From Rhizophagus clarus (Eukaryota; Glomeromycota; Glomeromycetes; Glomerales; Glomeraceae), in assembly GCA_015698045.1 (NCBI GenBank), contig BLAL01000194.1:1364001-1428000 (forward strand): a DNA stretch of 64,000 nt, given 5' to 3'. A program made the translations under genes and the position numbers. The notes below the pieces were generated by a model. The model was not told where the DNA came from, did not search any database, and was given only the letters and a program-made list of their open reading frames with translations. This document shows, one piece after another, positions 45,257 through 56,960 of the stretch (position 1 is its first letter; every line of letters begins with the position of its first letter).

Positions 45257-47183
45257 TTTATTAAAAATTTCTAAATAAAAAAAAACAATTGTTTATTATA
45301 GTGGTTATTTTGTTTTAACGAATATATTTATTTGTAAATTTATAAAAATTATTGTAAAAAAAAAAAAAAAAAGTAATCCCGTTAATTACCGAGTTATAAT
45401 ATTAAATGAAGAAAAAACAAACTTTTTTACAAAAAGGATGACTTCCTTAAAAGCAACAATATAAGCAAAAATATTATAAATATATATTTGACTCGAATAT
45501 ACTAAATAAATCGGAGAGAAAAAAAAACCGATTATTATTAAAACGTTGGCGTTATTGTCATTTGTTCATATGTCATTGGATGATGCAAATCTATCCTTAA
45601 TTGCATTGAAGTAATCGCACAATGAATTCCCTAATTTAGAAATTATCTCATGACTGAAGTTTCTTTTTTTTTGGTTCAATAAGAATTTTTGTTAAATTAA
45701 TTTTTCTTTTTATAACAACGATATTAAGATAAAGCAAAAGTTCCTTCTTGTTTACTTTTATTCATACTAAAAAAAAAAAAAATTTCTTTGTGATTAATAA
45801 ACACATATTTAAAAACAAACACGAACATTTTTCACATAAAAAAAAAAAGGCTTAAATACTGAATTGAATTAGACCACTTGCTTAATCACAGAAATTCTCC
45901 TTTCCATTTACCAACCTAAAAAATGCATAGAATATTTATGAATGCATATATTATTTTATACAAATATATAGAATTTCATTTCACGCAGCATGATATAATC
46001 GCATCTTTTTTATTTATAATATTAATGGACTTTGTTCTTTTTTATATAAAGCAATGGCAAATTTGTTTGTATGCGTTATACTGTATATCATACTGCATAC
46101 AAGTCTGACCTCTATATAATCACGCCATATATAACATATAGTCGGTTCAATCGCTTTGTGATGGATCAGAAGAGTTCACGTGATTACAGAACTTTAGAAC
46201 ACTTGATAGAATCAACGAATATGTTCTCTATATATTTTCACATGGTAATAGAAAAAAACCATTAATTATTCAATCCACCAAGGCAATTTCATACAACCAA
46301 TTAAATCAATTAATTGAATGAAATCAAGATATCATTATTCAACCGAATAAAGCGATGTTTTAGTCAATCACATCTTTTATTTATATGTAATACGTTTTTG
46401 TTCTACTAAAAGAATTTGAAGAGTTGAAAGAGTTGATAATCAATTTTTCCTGAACACAAGTAATAAAACTAGGTTATGATCGTGGTACATATAAATCTAC
46501 AGCATCATGTCATGCTGCGTGAGTAGCATTCTGAGTATATTTTGTTAGTATTCTATGCATGTTTTAACTTTAGAAAGATGTTTAAATAGGCGATCTAATT
46601 TTGTCAGTTTTTTTTTTTATTATGTGAAAACATGTTTTTGTATTTTAAAGTAAAAATGATTTAATTTTTATCTAATAAGAAATATCTGATATAGAATAAA
46701 CATCGGAAGGATAGAATAACACCACGATTTTTGCAACATCTAAAAAAGGAAAACCTTAAACGCCTACTTCTTTATGCATTATTATCATTATTATTTAAAA
46801 GGAAATTATATAAACAAAGAAAAAAAAAAATCTTTGTTCTTTCCTTCTTTTTTTCTTTATTCTTGAAGTTTCAAAATTCGAATCCTATTTATCGAATTAT
46901 CAAAAAAAAAGAAAACTTTAGTCATGAGATAAATAATTTAATCCATCATAACATTAAACAGTTTAACACATAAAATAAATAAATCCAAGGTTTCATTATG
47001 CAATCATATTTTAATAGATTTGCATTCATTGAACAATGGGGACTCAAATTAGTGTTTTGTGTGACACCAACTTTTTAATAAATAAACATTTTTTTTTTTT
47101 TTTTACACCTTTTTTGGAGACATACTCTTAAAAAGTTTATTTCGCTAAATTAGGACAATTATTATAAAATAATCGTACTTAAA
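45257..47183. promoter_or_regulatory. Divergent intergenic region, inverted duplicate of kinase upstream DNA
   Basis: Block A lies at 45581-45632 for copy B and in reverse orientation at 46998-47045 for the divergent copy; the GAGATAA-containing motif AACTT[TC]AGTCATGAGATAA follows at 45640-45660 (reverse) and 46910-46931. Block B is at 45850-45935. The centre of the inversion is near 46.1 kb. Short open frames here (45923, 46071, 46731) are not convincing genes. Confidence 0.55.
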
Positions 47184-48800
47184 ATGAATTCTCTAATTAG
47201 TAATTCTAAAACTGATTTATGGATTGATTGTGATAGTGATTGTGATTATCAGGTAAGATAATTATCATATTCTAAGAATATCAAATATATATTAAACTTT
47301 TTTTAATAATAGTTACATGTGACTTGTTTTTCTATTGATTCAACTTCTGAACCAGAAGATTCCTATATTATTAAAAGAATAAATATCAAGTATTTAGAAA
47401 AAGAAAAGAAATTTATGGAGTATGTAGAGAATGTAATGAACCAGGCATAGGAGAATATTGGTTACAACATTGTAATATTAAAAGATTTAAGGGAAATTTC
47501 AAAAATTGGACTAGTGAAATAAATATATTGATGAATTAATACAACAATCACAACTTAATGCTTTTTTTTTGCTCAAAATGACTTGAATGGATACCTTTTG
47601 AACAATTTGAGAACGTTACTTATCTTATCAGAGGTGGTTTTAATAAAATTTATTCAGCTGATTGGCCTCAAGGACATATTTATTATTGGGATATTGAAAA
47701 TCAAGAATGGGAACGATATTCAGGTATAAAAGTTGCATTAAAAAGTTTAGATAATTCATATATAGGTAATGATTATTTAAATAAAGTAAAGTAATAAAAA
47801 TAAAAAATTAGTACTTTAAATAAAATAATATAATTATGTTTATTAACAAACTTTTCTTTTTTAATGATTTTTAGATTAAACATTATATCTTGCTGGAAAA
47901 GTTCATAAGTAAATGATGATATAGTGCCATTAATTAGCGATTTAGGAATGTGTCAGCCGGTGGAACAACCAGTTGAAAAAGGAAGTTTATGGAGTAATAC
48001 TTTATATGGCACCAGAAGTTTTACGTGGATGTCAACATAATAAAGCTGCAGATATTTATTCTTTCGGAATAATTATGAATGAAATTATGTCGGAAGAAAT
48101 TCCTTATAATGATATTCCTCATGATCATGATTTGACTATTAAAATATGTAAAGGATTTAGACCAAAAATTTCCGAAGAGACACCAAAATTAATCGCAGTT
48201 TGATAATTAAATGTTGGGATGCTAAACCAGAAAATAGACCAACTGTTGATGAATTAAGTCGAATATTGAGAAAATACGTAGAAGATATTAATGGTGAAGA
48301 TAGCGAAATTTTTTCTCAAATTAAAGAAATTGAAAAAATTGGATAAAGTAAATTAAAAGACAGAAAAAAATGGAAATAAATCTAAGAATCTTCAAATATA
48401 TCCACAAGCAATTTATACTAGCAGACTTTTAAATTTCAAAAAATCTTCCAGAACCAGTAAATTCAACTGATTATTTATCTTCATTTCAAGGTAAAATTTA
48501 ACCCTTTTTTTTTAAAAAAAGAAAAAATTGATCTAATATTGACTTTTTTATATTTTTTTAATAGAAACAAACCATTTCAACAACATTGATAAATCCAAGT
48601 AAGTACTATATATAACACGATGTTTATAATTAATTATTAGTAATATTTATGCTGTCATTTATAGTTTCCGAAAGTGTTTCCGAAAGGTTGAATCGCGAAT
48701 TAAATGAATTAGATGAGATGAATAATTTATTTGCTTTATAATTTTTTAAGCTTATTAACAAATAATTTTTGATAGATCTCAATGATGATTTAATTAAATA
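47184..48800 (+). pseudogene. Kinase-family pseudogene, copy 5 (opposite strand)
   Basis: The only copy on the plus strand. Exon 1 (47184-47252, MNSLISNSKTDLWID...DYQ then GTAAGA) is intact. Exon 2 loses a base in the EKRKE segment (about 47402), keeps RGGFNKIYSADWP and KVALKSLDNS, and ends without the usual donor. In exon 3 about 200 bp are missing: sequence jumps from the KHYI start (about 47880) to AGKVHK, and the HKDFHSGN catalytic loop is destroyed (VHK then a stop). Later parts read SDLGMCQPVE, APEVLRG and DIYSFGIIMNEIMSEE; a base is lost before LIIKCW (about 48200). The 3' mini-exons are recognisable to about 48800. Confidence 0.88.
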
Positions 48801-49062
48801 TTCTAAGCGTTGTTTATCATTTACTATATTTTTAGCAAATGAACATTATATTTATTTTTTTCGTTTAATATTTATTAAATAAAGATTTATTATATAAAAA
48901 AACATTTTTTTTTTTTGTTTTGTTAAATGATAAATAAACTAATAAAAATATCCACGCAATATTCACGCGCAACATAATAACCATAGAAAAAAAAAAATAA
49001 ATTTAAAATCTTCTGTATCTGATTGGTATAAATTATCTTTCCTTGTATAAACTCTTCTTACT
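48801..49062. other. Short intergenic, convergent 3' ends
   Basis: 3' flanks of the kinase pseudogene and the mucin-like gene meet here. Nothing else seen. Confidence 0.4.
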
Positions 49063-49830
49063 TTATTTTACTGTATCTATTGATTGTGGTAAAGAAGTGG
49101 TCGAAGGTTGATTACTAACCAAAGAAGTAGTTTCATCATTATTATGAGATCTTCGGTCCGTTGAAGATCTGGTATCATCCAAGAAATTATCTTCAAAACT
49201 CGTATTAGTATTATTTTTATTTTCTTCTAAAACTCGAATAGATTTTTCGACTATTGGTAAATTATGTTGATCAACATTTCTTGGATGTGTGGGAACAGGA
49301 GAAAATTTTGTAAACCAATGTTGTTTATATTTTGTAATATAAACGCATGCAATTAATAATAAAACGAATATAATGAGGAATACTAAAAATATTATTACAG
49401 GTTTTGTTAAAGGTTGTGCCAATATAGGATGTTTATTTGCTAAAATAGGAGATTCTGAATCATTCGATGAAAGTGAACTGGTTGATAATGTGGAATCTGC
49501 AGAAGGAGGTGTTAATGTGGAATCCACAGGAGGTGGTGTTAATGTGGAATCCGCAAAAGATTGTGGTGTTAATGAATCCGAAGAAGAAGGTGGTGTTAAT
49601 GTGGAACCCGCAGAAGAAGGTGGTGTTAATGTGGAATCCGCAGAAGAAGGTGGTATTAATGTGGAATCCACGGAAGAAGGTGGTGTTAATGTGGAATCCA
49701 CGGAAGAAGGTGGTGTTAATGTGGAATCCACGGAAGAAGGTGGTGTAAATGTGGAATTATTCGGAGCTTGTCCAAAAGAATTTGAAAATAATATGTTAAT
49801 TAATAAACATATTATTATAAAAAATTTCAT
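49063..49830 (-). CDS. Mucin-like single-pass membrane protein (cell-surface sensor type)
   Basis: One exon, 255 residues. A signal peptide covers residues 1-20 (MKFFIIICLLINILFSNSFG). Residues 24-115 are about nine Pro/Ser/Thr repeats of ten residues, consensus TPPSSVDSTL, expected to be heavily O-mannosylated and extended through the wall. A single transmembrane helix spans about 144-166 (PVIIFLVFLIIFVLLLIACVYI), followed by a basic stop-transfer and a cytoplasmic tail of about 90 residues rich in Asn, Ser and Asp. This is the layout of fungal wall-stress or osmosensor mucins (Mid2, Wsc, Msb2 types), but no WSC or Cys domain is present, so the family is not assigned. The repeat is a 30-bp minisatellite and may vary in copy number. 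Confidence 0.82.
   Translation of the reverse strand: MKFFIIICLLINILFSNSFGQAPNNSTFTPPSSVDSTLTPPSSVDSTLTPPSSVDSTLIPPSSADSTLTPPSSAGSTLTPPSSSDSLTPQSFADSTLTPPPVDSTLTPPSADSTLSTSSLSSNDSESPILANKHPILAQPLTKPVIIFLVFLIIFVLLLIACVYITKYKQHWFTKFSPVPTHPRNVDQHNLPIVEKSIRVLEENKNNTNTSFEDNFLDDTRSSTDRRSHNNDETTSLVSNQPSTTSLPQSIDTVK
49500..49750. repeat. 30-bp coding minisatellite
   Basis: Units of GAAGGTGGTGTTAATGTGGA.. recur every 30 bp from about 49560 to 49750, the 3' most (gene 5') four or five almost identical, earlier ones diverged. The gradient suggests recent expansion at the N-terminal side of the protein. Confidence 0.85.
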
Positions 49831-51134
49831 TTTGTGTTTAAAAAATAAAGCTTCTTTTTTACTTTTTTTAAAAAAAAAAAAAAAAAAAAAATTTTCCTGA
49901 TTTATTAAATTTGATTTTCATAAACGTGAGACTTACAGTATAAAGTGGGCTATGTCCGTCCTTGAGGCTAATTAATCAAAGCCACATTTACACTGCCACA
50001 ATAAAACAAGCTTTTCATCCCGTTTCATTTTGATGATTCATTGTTATTATTGTTTGATTCCTTTGTTATTAAAAATTTATCAGTTTTAGAAATGTATACT
50101 ATTGAATCTTTTATCTTAAAAGTAAATCGTGGCAAAGCACGAACATACCGTCAATATATTATTTGACTAAGTAAACTGGCCAAAAATATTTTAAGCACAA
50201 TAGTAGATCAAATTTTCAAGTTACAGTTCAAGTTGATTTGCCTAATGCGTTAATATAGGTACTTAATATTACTTACCTAGACTTTTTACGAGTCAAGATT
50301 TACCAGCCTTAGGATCAGAAACGCTTGTACAAAGCGCGATGGTTCCTTATTTTTTTAAAATTAAAATTTATTTTGATTCTCTCGAAGCAAAATGGATATC
50401 TGATGCGATGATGAGGGTCTAGAATATTGGCACTTTTGCTGCAGAGGTTATTTCAATTCTTTAATTACTAAATAATTCATCAAAGAATTAAGAGTATGTC
50501 ACCATATATAATTAAAAGATCAAGAGCCAACTTGATCTTTCAAGTTAATTTCATCGATATGAATATAACAAATAGGATTAATCGATATCAAAATCCGATG
50601 AACGTTATTTTTCTTCCACTTGTAGTAATTTCAAAAAAATCAAAAGTAATATGTCCGTACTGAATTATGTACACTAAATATATTCTAATCTCGCCTTTTT
50701 CATGATCGGATAACGGACGATGACGGTTTCATGATCGTAAAATGGTTTCCTCCTTCCCTAGAATTTTAATACTCGAATAGGTTTAGAATGTTTAAAAGAA
50801 AAAAAGATTGAGAATTCGATAACCAGTTTCGGTATTCGAATTCCCGTAATAAATACTTTTTACGAGTTATTGATTTAGGTAGGTAGCAGAAAAAATCATT
50901 TAAAATCCTTTTTAAGAAGATAATTTTTTTATTAAAAAAAAACTTTTTTAAAAAATTGGTGTGTATATTATATATATATATAAAAAAAAAAAAAAATTAT
51001 TAAAATATTTATAACCAAATTAACCAAATAAATCAGATTTATCAACATCATCAATAATGTTACAAGATAATACAACGTATTTTTTTTTTTTTTTCTAAAT
51101 AAAATAAATAAATTAAATAAAATAAATTAAACTA
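49831..51134. other. Intergenic, with T/A tract at the mucin-gene promoter
   Basis: 49862-49893 is a T7-A20-type tract about 30 bp before the mucin-like ATG. The rest to 51134 has no supported gene; a TA microsatellite lies near 50970. Confidence 0.45.
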
Positions 51135-51270
51135 TTATGACGTAGTTTCTTCTTTGGCAGATTCATCAACGCCATCAACGTCGTCATCAACGTTTGATGA
51201 TTTTTCTATAATGGTATCAAGATTAGCTTGTTGATTTAAACTAACAGAACTTATTTTCTTTTTTAAATTA

Positions 51271-51302
<32 letters not shown>

Positions 51303-54300
51303 GTCTATAGAAACATCATCAGCTATTGAAGCACTAGTCGTCGTCGTTTCTGAATGAGTTGAACGAGTACGATCAATAGTACTTCTATCAATAGTACTAC
51401 TTCTACCACTACTACTAGTATATGGATCCATTAAAATTTCCTCCTTAATTCTTTCACCTTCTTTATTATCACTATTAGTATTACCTATAATGCCAACATT
51501 AGATAATCTTTTACTATCATTACTATTTAATCTATCAGGAAGATTTCTACCCACAGATACAATACTATCACCAACCAATTTACCATGAGATAATTGTCTG
51601 ATTTTTGGTGGTGAATTATTTATTGGTTCGCCGGTTCTTTCATCCCTACCAAAGTAATTACCCTCATTTAATGCCATAATACGTTGTGCTAAATCTGAAT
51701 GAAAACTATTATTACTACTGTCATCATTATTGTTACTACTACTACTACTACTATTATTATTATTATTATTATTATCATCACCACTAGAGAATTTTCTTAA
51801 CGCTTCAGGAAAATAACTGGCATATTGAGTACTACTAATACTATTAGTACTATTCCTTTTACTATCATAAGTATATTGTCCACTACCAAAGAAAGATCTT
51901 TTAGGTTTTTTCCTAAGAAAATCATCATTTATAGGAGTAAGTATTGGTGATGAATCTGAATAAGTATCATATTGTTTATTATCCCGATTTGTTACTTCTA
52001 ACCGATCAATTTTTCTGTCGTATGATTTTTTCGGAATATTCATTTTACGATATTTATGATAATATATTATTGAAAATATTGATTTTGTTATTAATACTAA
52101 TATACATGATGATAATGTTAATATAGGTATTATCGCTGGAAATATCGTATAAACTTGATAAATTATCTAATAATATTAAAAAAAAAATAAAATAAAATAA
52201 AATAAAGATTAAAGATTAAAGATTTTGATTTAAAATAATTAAAATCATCATCGAATAATTAAAAAAAAAAAAAAAAATTTTTCACTTACTAGAACTATGA
52301 GTTGAGAAAGATCTTCAAGGAGAATAGTTACTGTATTAATGATGAATATCTGATGCAACGTCTTTTCATCTAAAGGAGCGCTCAATTTCGTTAAATTAAA
52401 AAATTTTGATGATACACAATTTAATGATTCTAAATCAGCACCAGCAAGTAAAGTGATTAACAAGGCTGTTTTTGAATTATTTATCCACCATTTCGCAAAC
52501 TTATTATTGTCCTTAATCTCTTTACTCATTATTATATATGTAGACATTAAATTTAATGCCATCGGTATTATCAACAATAAGATACTATTATAAAAAAAGT
52601 TGATTATTAATAACATATAATAACGCTAAGATGATAATTGGGAAATATATATATAGAATACCTTGTTAGATACAACCATGAAAGATCATGTCCATGAACT
52701 GATATGAATATGATGTCTAATGCGAAATCTACCATAATAAATGTAAATGTGAATATTACTTCATTATTTCCCTATGATATGTATGATATGATAAAGAAAA
52801 ATGATTAATATAACAATACAAATAAAATTAAATCATAAATGAGTAATCGTAAATAATAATTAATGTTACCTTATTGTTAGCCTTACGTGCAAAGAAATAC
52901 ACTATCGTTAATATCACAAACCCAATGATTGCTCCTATTAGTATATATCCATACCTAATCCATAGATCCACTATACGTGATGATGTGAGAGAAGTTAGAA
53001 TAAATTTATGACGTCAAAGAAAACGACATCACTTACGTATTGATTTTGCACCGTAGGACGCGTCAAGTAAAGATGTTGTACTTAATGTCGACATAGCATT
53101 ATAATTTTTATTTTTAATTAATAAATCTAAATCTTTAACAATTTGTGATGAACTAACATTATCAACATCCACTTCGTTCCTTCCTACTTTTTTAACAAAT
53201 ATTCGAAGTAATACTTGAGAGGATGAATCTTTGTCAAATTGATAACGACTTTCAATGGACAAGAGATCTTCATTACAAGGAATTATGAGTGATAAATTTG
53301 ATATAAGATCTTTGGTGAATTGATTTTTTCCATTTTGCGATAAAGAAGTATAATAAGTGGATCCAGCCGGTGTTAATCTTAATATTGCACTTGTTGAACC
53401 TAAAAATGATTCAGGCAAATACGATGTTTCTTCCGAATTATTATCTACAAAAAAGTACAAATTTTTTTTTTTTTTTTTTTAGTTAAAAGATTCAGACTAC
53501 ACGTTAACCTTACTCCTTTACATACCGGTATAAAGATTCCAAATTCCTTTTCTTATACCTAATAATTCTTGATCAACTCTCGCATCTTTAACGAAACCAT
53601 TATCAACTGATATACAATATGATGTATCCTTTCTATTAAAAGTTGTTTCAAATACATCAATTTCCACCGTATTATTATCAATTAAATTAATAAAATTTCC
53701 ATTATTATTATTAACATTTTGTCTAATAATATTATTATTAAGATCAATTATAGATAAATTCCCTTCTGATAATTGTATAATATTTTTAAACTTAATTTGT
53801 AATTTTTGTGTCGACATTAATGGTATTATTGTATTAATTGATGGTACTGTTGAATCTATATAAGCATTTTCATAAATTCCAGGTTTACCAAAATCTGTTA
53901 ATGATGTAGTAAGAAATGTCCAATCATTTTCACCCAAATTTGTTGATTTTGATATAATCCAAATAGTATTATTAGGAAATAATCCTACATTTTTCGTTAA
54001 ATTTAATGATGGATTATTTGATATATCCCAAGTCTTATTATATATACCATTATTATCAATTATTATACCATTAATATTGTTATTTAAATTATTTTCTGTT
54101 AATAAACATAATCCACCATAATGTAATTGTAACATATTCCATATCGTAGTTCCAGTTATTAATTCATTATTTATGGTAAATCTTATGGTACTTGATACGG
54201 AACCTGAAGAAAAAAATCCTATATCTACAACATCACTTTGTCCATCCGATCCAATATAATATATCACACAATTATATCCATAAGATTCATAAGCTATATT

Positions 54301-55301
54301 ACATTTAAATATTATTTGTTGTGGTAAATTCTCAGTAATTTGTGTATAAATTTGAAATGGTCCTTTAACATCATTATTTAAGATGAATGAAACGTAAACT
54401 TTCATTTGTATATCTTGAAATTCTATTATACCAACTCCATATCCTCCATTTTCTATCGCAAAAACTTGAGTAAAATTTGAATTAAAATTATATATGTTAT
54501 GAAATGTCCCAGCTGATAATGAATTGAATGTTCCTGTCGAGTCACTACGAGAAGAAAAGATGGTGAATATTTAAAAGAATAAATATTTTTTTTTTTTATC
54601 GTTATTTTTTTTTTTTTTTTTTTTTTTTTACTTACGGAGCGCTAAATTCTTGCCATTTCAATTGGTTTGAATCTTGTACGAAACATAACCACAAGAATCT
54701 CTCGTTAAAGCTTTGTACGACATCCCTGTCATTACATGAATCTCCTAGTTGCTTATTACTAATATAAAACGTAAACATTTAATACGTACAATACAATAAC
54801 CTTAAAAAAATAAAATAAAATAAAATAATGACGTTCTTACTTTAGGATGTTACCATTCCAATCAATTACCATTCCACATAAATTAAGACTCGAAGGTTCA
54901 CAATAATACGTAACAAATATATATCCGGAAGATATTGCGTGAATTTTTATAAAATCAATCGGGGATGAACCTGATATGGAATTATTATTACAAAAATTTT
55001 CTAAAGGAATTTGAGGAACGTCAATGCTTAATTCTTTAATTGACCCATCCGAAAGAATTAATCTTAAAAATAATTTTGGTTCATTACAATTTGTCGTTGT
55101 AGTCGTCGTCGTCAAAGGTAAAGAAGGGTATGATAATCTTAATAATATTGTACCGTCATGATAACTCGTTTGTGAAATTAATTGAAAATTGTTTGGTGCG
55201 TTGATAGTCAGGGATTGTGTAGCTACTGCGGATATTTCATGTAATACTAATAATAGTAGTAACAATATTTTTGCTAATCCAATTTTGTACTGTTCTTTCA
55301 T
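51135..55301 (-). CDS. Large polytopic membrane protein with secreted-type ectodomain
   Basis: Eight exons: 54841-55301, 54636-54758, 53526-54544, 53037-53444, 52870-52970, 52662-52771, 52290-52584, 51135-52166; 3549 bp, 1182 residues, all GT..AG and phase-consistent. A signal peptide (MKEQYKIGLAKILLLLLLVL) begins an extracellular region of about 670 residues rich in beta-strand-like and Asn/Ser/Thr sequence with many potential N-glycosylation sites. Then come about five or six membrane segments: GYILIGAIIGFVILTIVYFF (about 680-700), VIFTFTFIMVDFALDIIFI, SILLLIIPMALNLMSTYIIM, a segment around ALLITLLAGADLE, one around INTVTILLEDLSQLIVL, and VYTIFPAIIPILTLSSCILV. A low-complexity cytoplasmic tail of about 300 residues (Asn, Ser, Asp) ends the protein. 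A surface receptor or transporter-like role is guessed from topology only; I do not recognise a named family. Confidence 0.82.
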
Positions 55302-55380
55302 TATTATTATTTTTTTTAAAAAAAAAAAAAAATGCAAGCTTCAAATAATTTTTTTTTTTAAAAAAAAAAAAAAAATTGGC
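55302..55380. promoter_or_regulatory. Two T-tract/A-tract palindromes before the polytopic gene
   Basis: In gene direction, T14-A8 then TAATAATA reach the ATG, with a second T13-A10 block 25 bp further upstream. Same arrangement as at the F-box gene. Confidence 0.45.
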
Positions 55381-55694
55381 AAATCAATCAATAGTATGAC
55401 GTTAAATGATATTATAATTTTTATTAAATGAAAAAAAAAAGAGAAAGAAGAAGGAAGAAAGAAGGGAATATATGACAAAACGATTCAGGTTCTATTTAAC
55501 ATTTTTTTTTTTTCAGTATATACAGTACACACATATATATATATTATATTATACAATTCAAAAAAAAATAAAATAAAATAAAATAAAATAAAATAAAAAA
55601 TAAAAAACTATATTTTATTATTATAAATAACAACAATATATATATATATATACATGTATGTATTTCGAAGGGGGAGGGGGAGATTTGATTTTTT

Positions 55695-55731
<37 letters not shown>

Positions 55732-56960
55732 CGTTGTATATATAAATGCAAAATACCGGATGGAACGGAAAAGTGAGATTGTTGTTTCGGGCCGCCGATT
55801 TTTTTGGTAATACAGACCATGTCAAAACTGGCAAAACTAGCAAGATTATTTCACGTACATATTTATATTATTCAAGTTGATTTACTAAATATCTAAAAAC
55901 TTTTTTGTCGTTATAATAAAATAAATATCCCGAAAAAAAAAAAAATAAATAAATAAATAAATAAAAAAATAATGATGTTATGTATTTAAGTGTGATAACA
56001 TACAAAATTATCTGATTGAATGCAAGTTATACCAAGATAGGATGTTTTTTATGTTTATTTTGGTTATAAAAGGGTTTTTTAAAAAAAAAAAATTTATATA
56101 AAAAAACCATATTTGAAATGCATTGATCGTACTCGTCACACAAATGCATACATTATAAATAATTATACAGTACAAGGGGGGCATAACAGTTATAAGTGAA
56201 TGCAAAAGTGATAATTTGAATTTTCGATAATCAAATTTGGCGCTAACAAAAGAAAATTAACGTCCAATAAATTAAACTTTAAAAAAAATAGTGAATGGGA
56301 AAGATAATGAAACAATAATGTTATTATGAATCCGTTATAAAAGGTAAAATTAAAGAGTCAAGAACATATGATGATATATGATGCCATTGAATTTTTTACA
56401 ATGAACAATGAACCATAACTTTATTTTGTTGTTCCCTTCCTCATTTATGCAAAGAAGAAAGAAAAAAAATTGATCTTTTTTTTGGCTAACAATCGATTTT
56501 TTTTTGATTTTTTTTTTTTTGATTTTTTCTGGTTCACAATTACCTTTTTATGGTTTCAGATAATGTGATATAAAATATATAGTACATGTATTTTGGCGCG
56601 GTTTTGGATTTTTTTAGCTGCAAAGCAAAGCATAACATGAATAAACAAAAAAAAAAATTTATTTATAATAACATTTTTTGTTTATTTATAGCTCAATTCT
56701 TTTTTTATTAACAATATTCTATAATTAACTACGCCCGAAAAAAAAAAAACTCCAAAGAAAAAAAGAATGAAAAAAAAAAAATAATGTAATTTAAAATTTA
56801 ATTAATTTATTACTATTTTGGAATAAAAGAAACAATGAAAATCCTTTTGAAATTTTAAAATCAAGTTGATTGACAAAATAAAGAATAAAAAAATTAATTC
56901 CAATTTTCGAAAAGCTATAAAAGTTATAAATTCTTTTTTTTTTTTTTTGTGATAATTTTT
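55381..56960. other. Intergenic, microsatellite-rich
   Basis: Contains an (AAAAT)n run at about 55569-55597, TA runs at 55537 and 55637, a T run of about 30 near 55697-55725 and an AAAT run near 55945. No gene. Confidence 0.6.

Noticed and set aside
45923..46973. Several 60-80 codon plus frames between divergent kinase copies
   Set aside because: They lie in duplicated upstream DNA, lack motifs and are not preserved in the other copies of the same blocks.
49500..49750. Regular 30-bp direct repeats that might suggest a CRISPR array
   Set aside because: No unique spacers; units are contiguous and encode a Pro/Ser/Thr repeat in a eukaryotic gene.
49373..49900. Plus-strand frames of 175 and 93 codons over the mucin-like gene
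   Set aside because: They arise from the 30-bp repeat read on the wrong strand; the minus frame has signal peptide and membrane helix.
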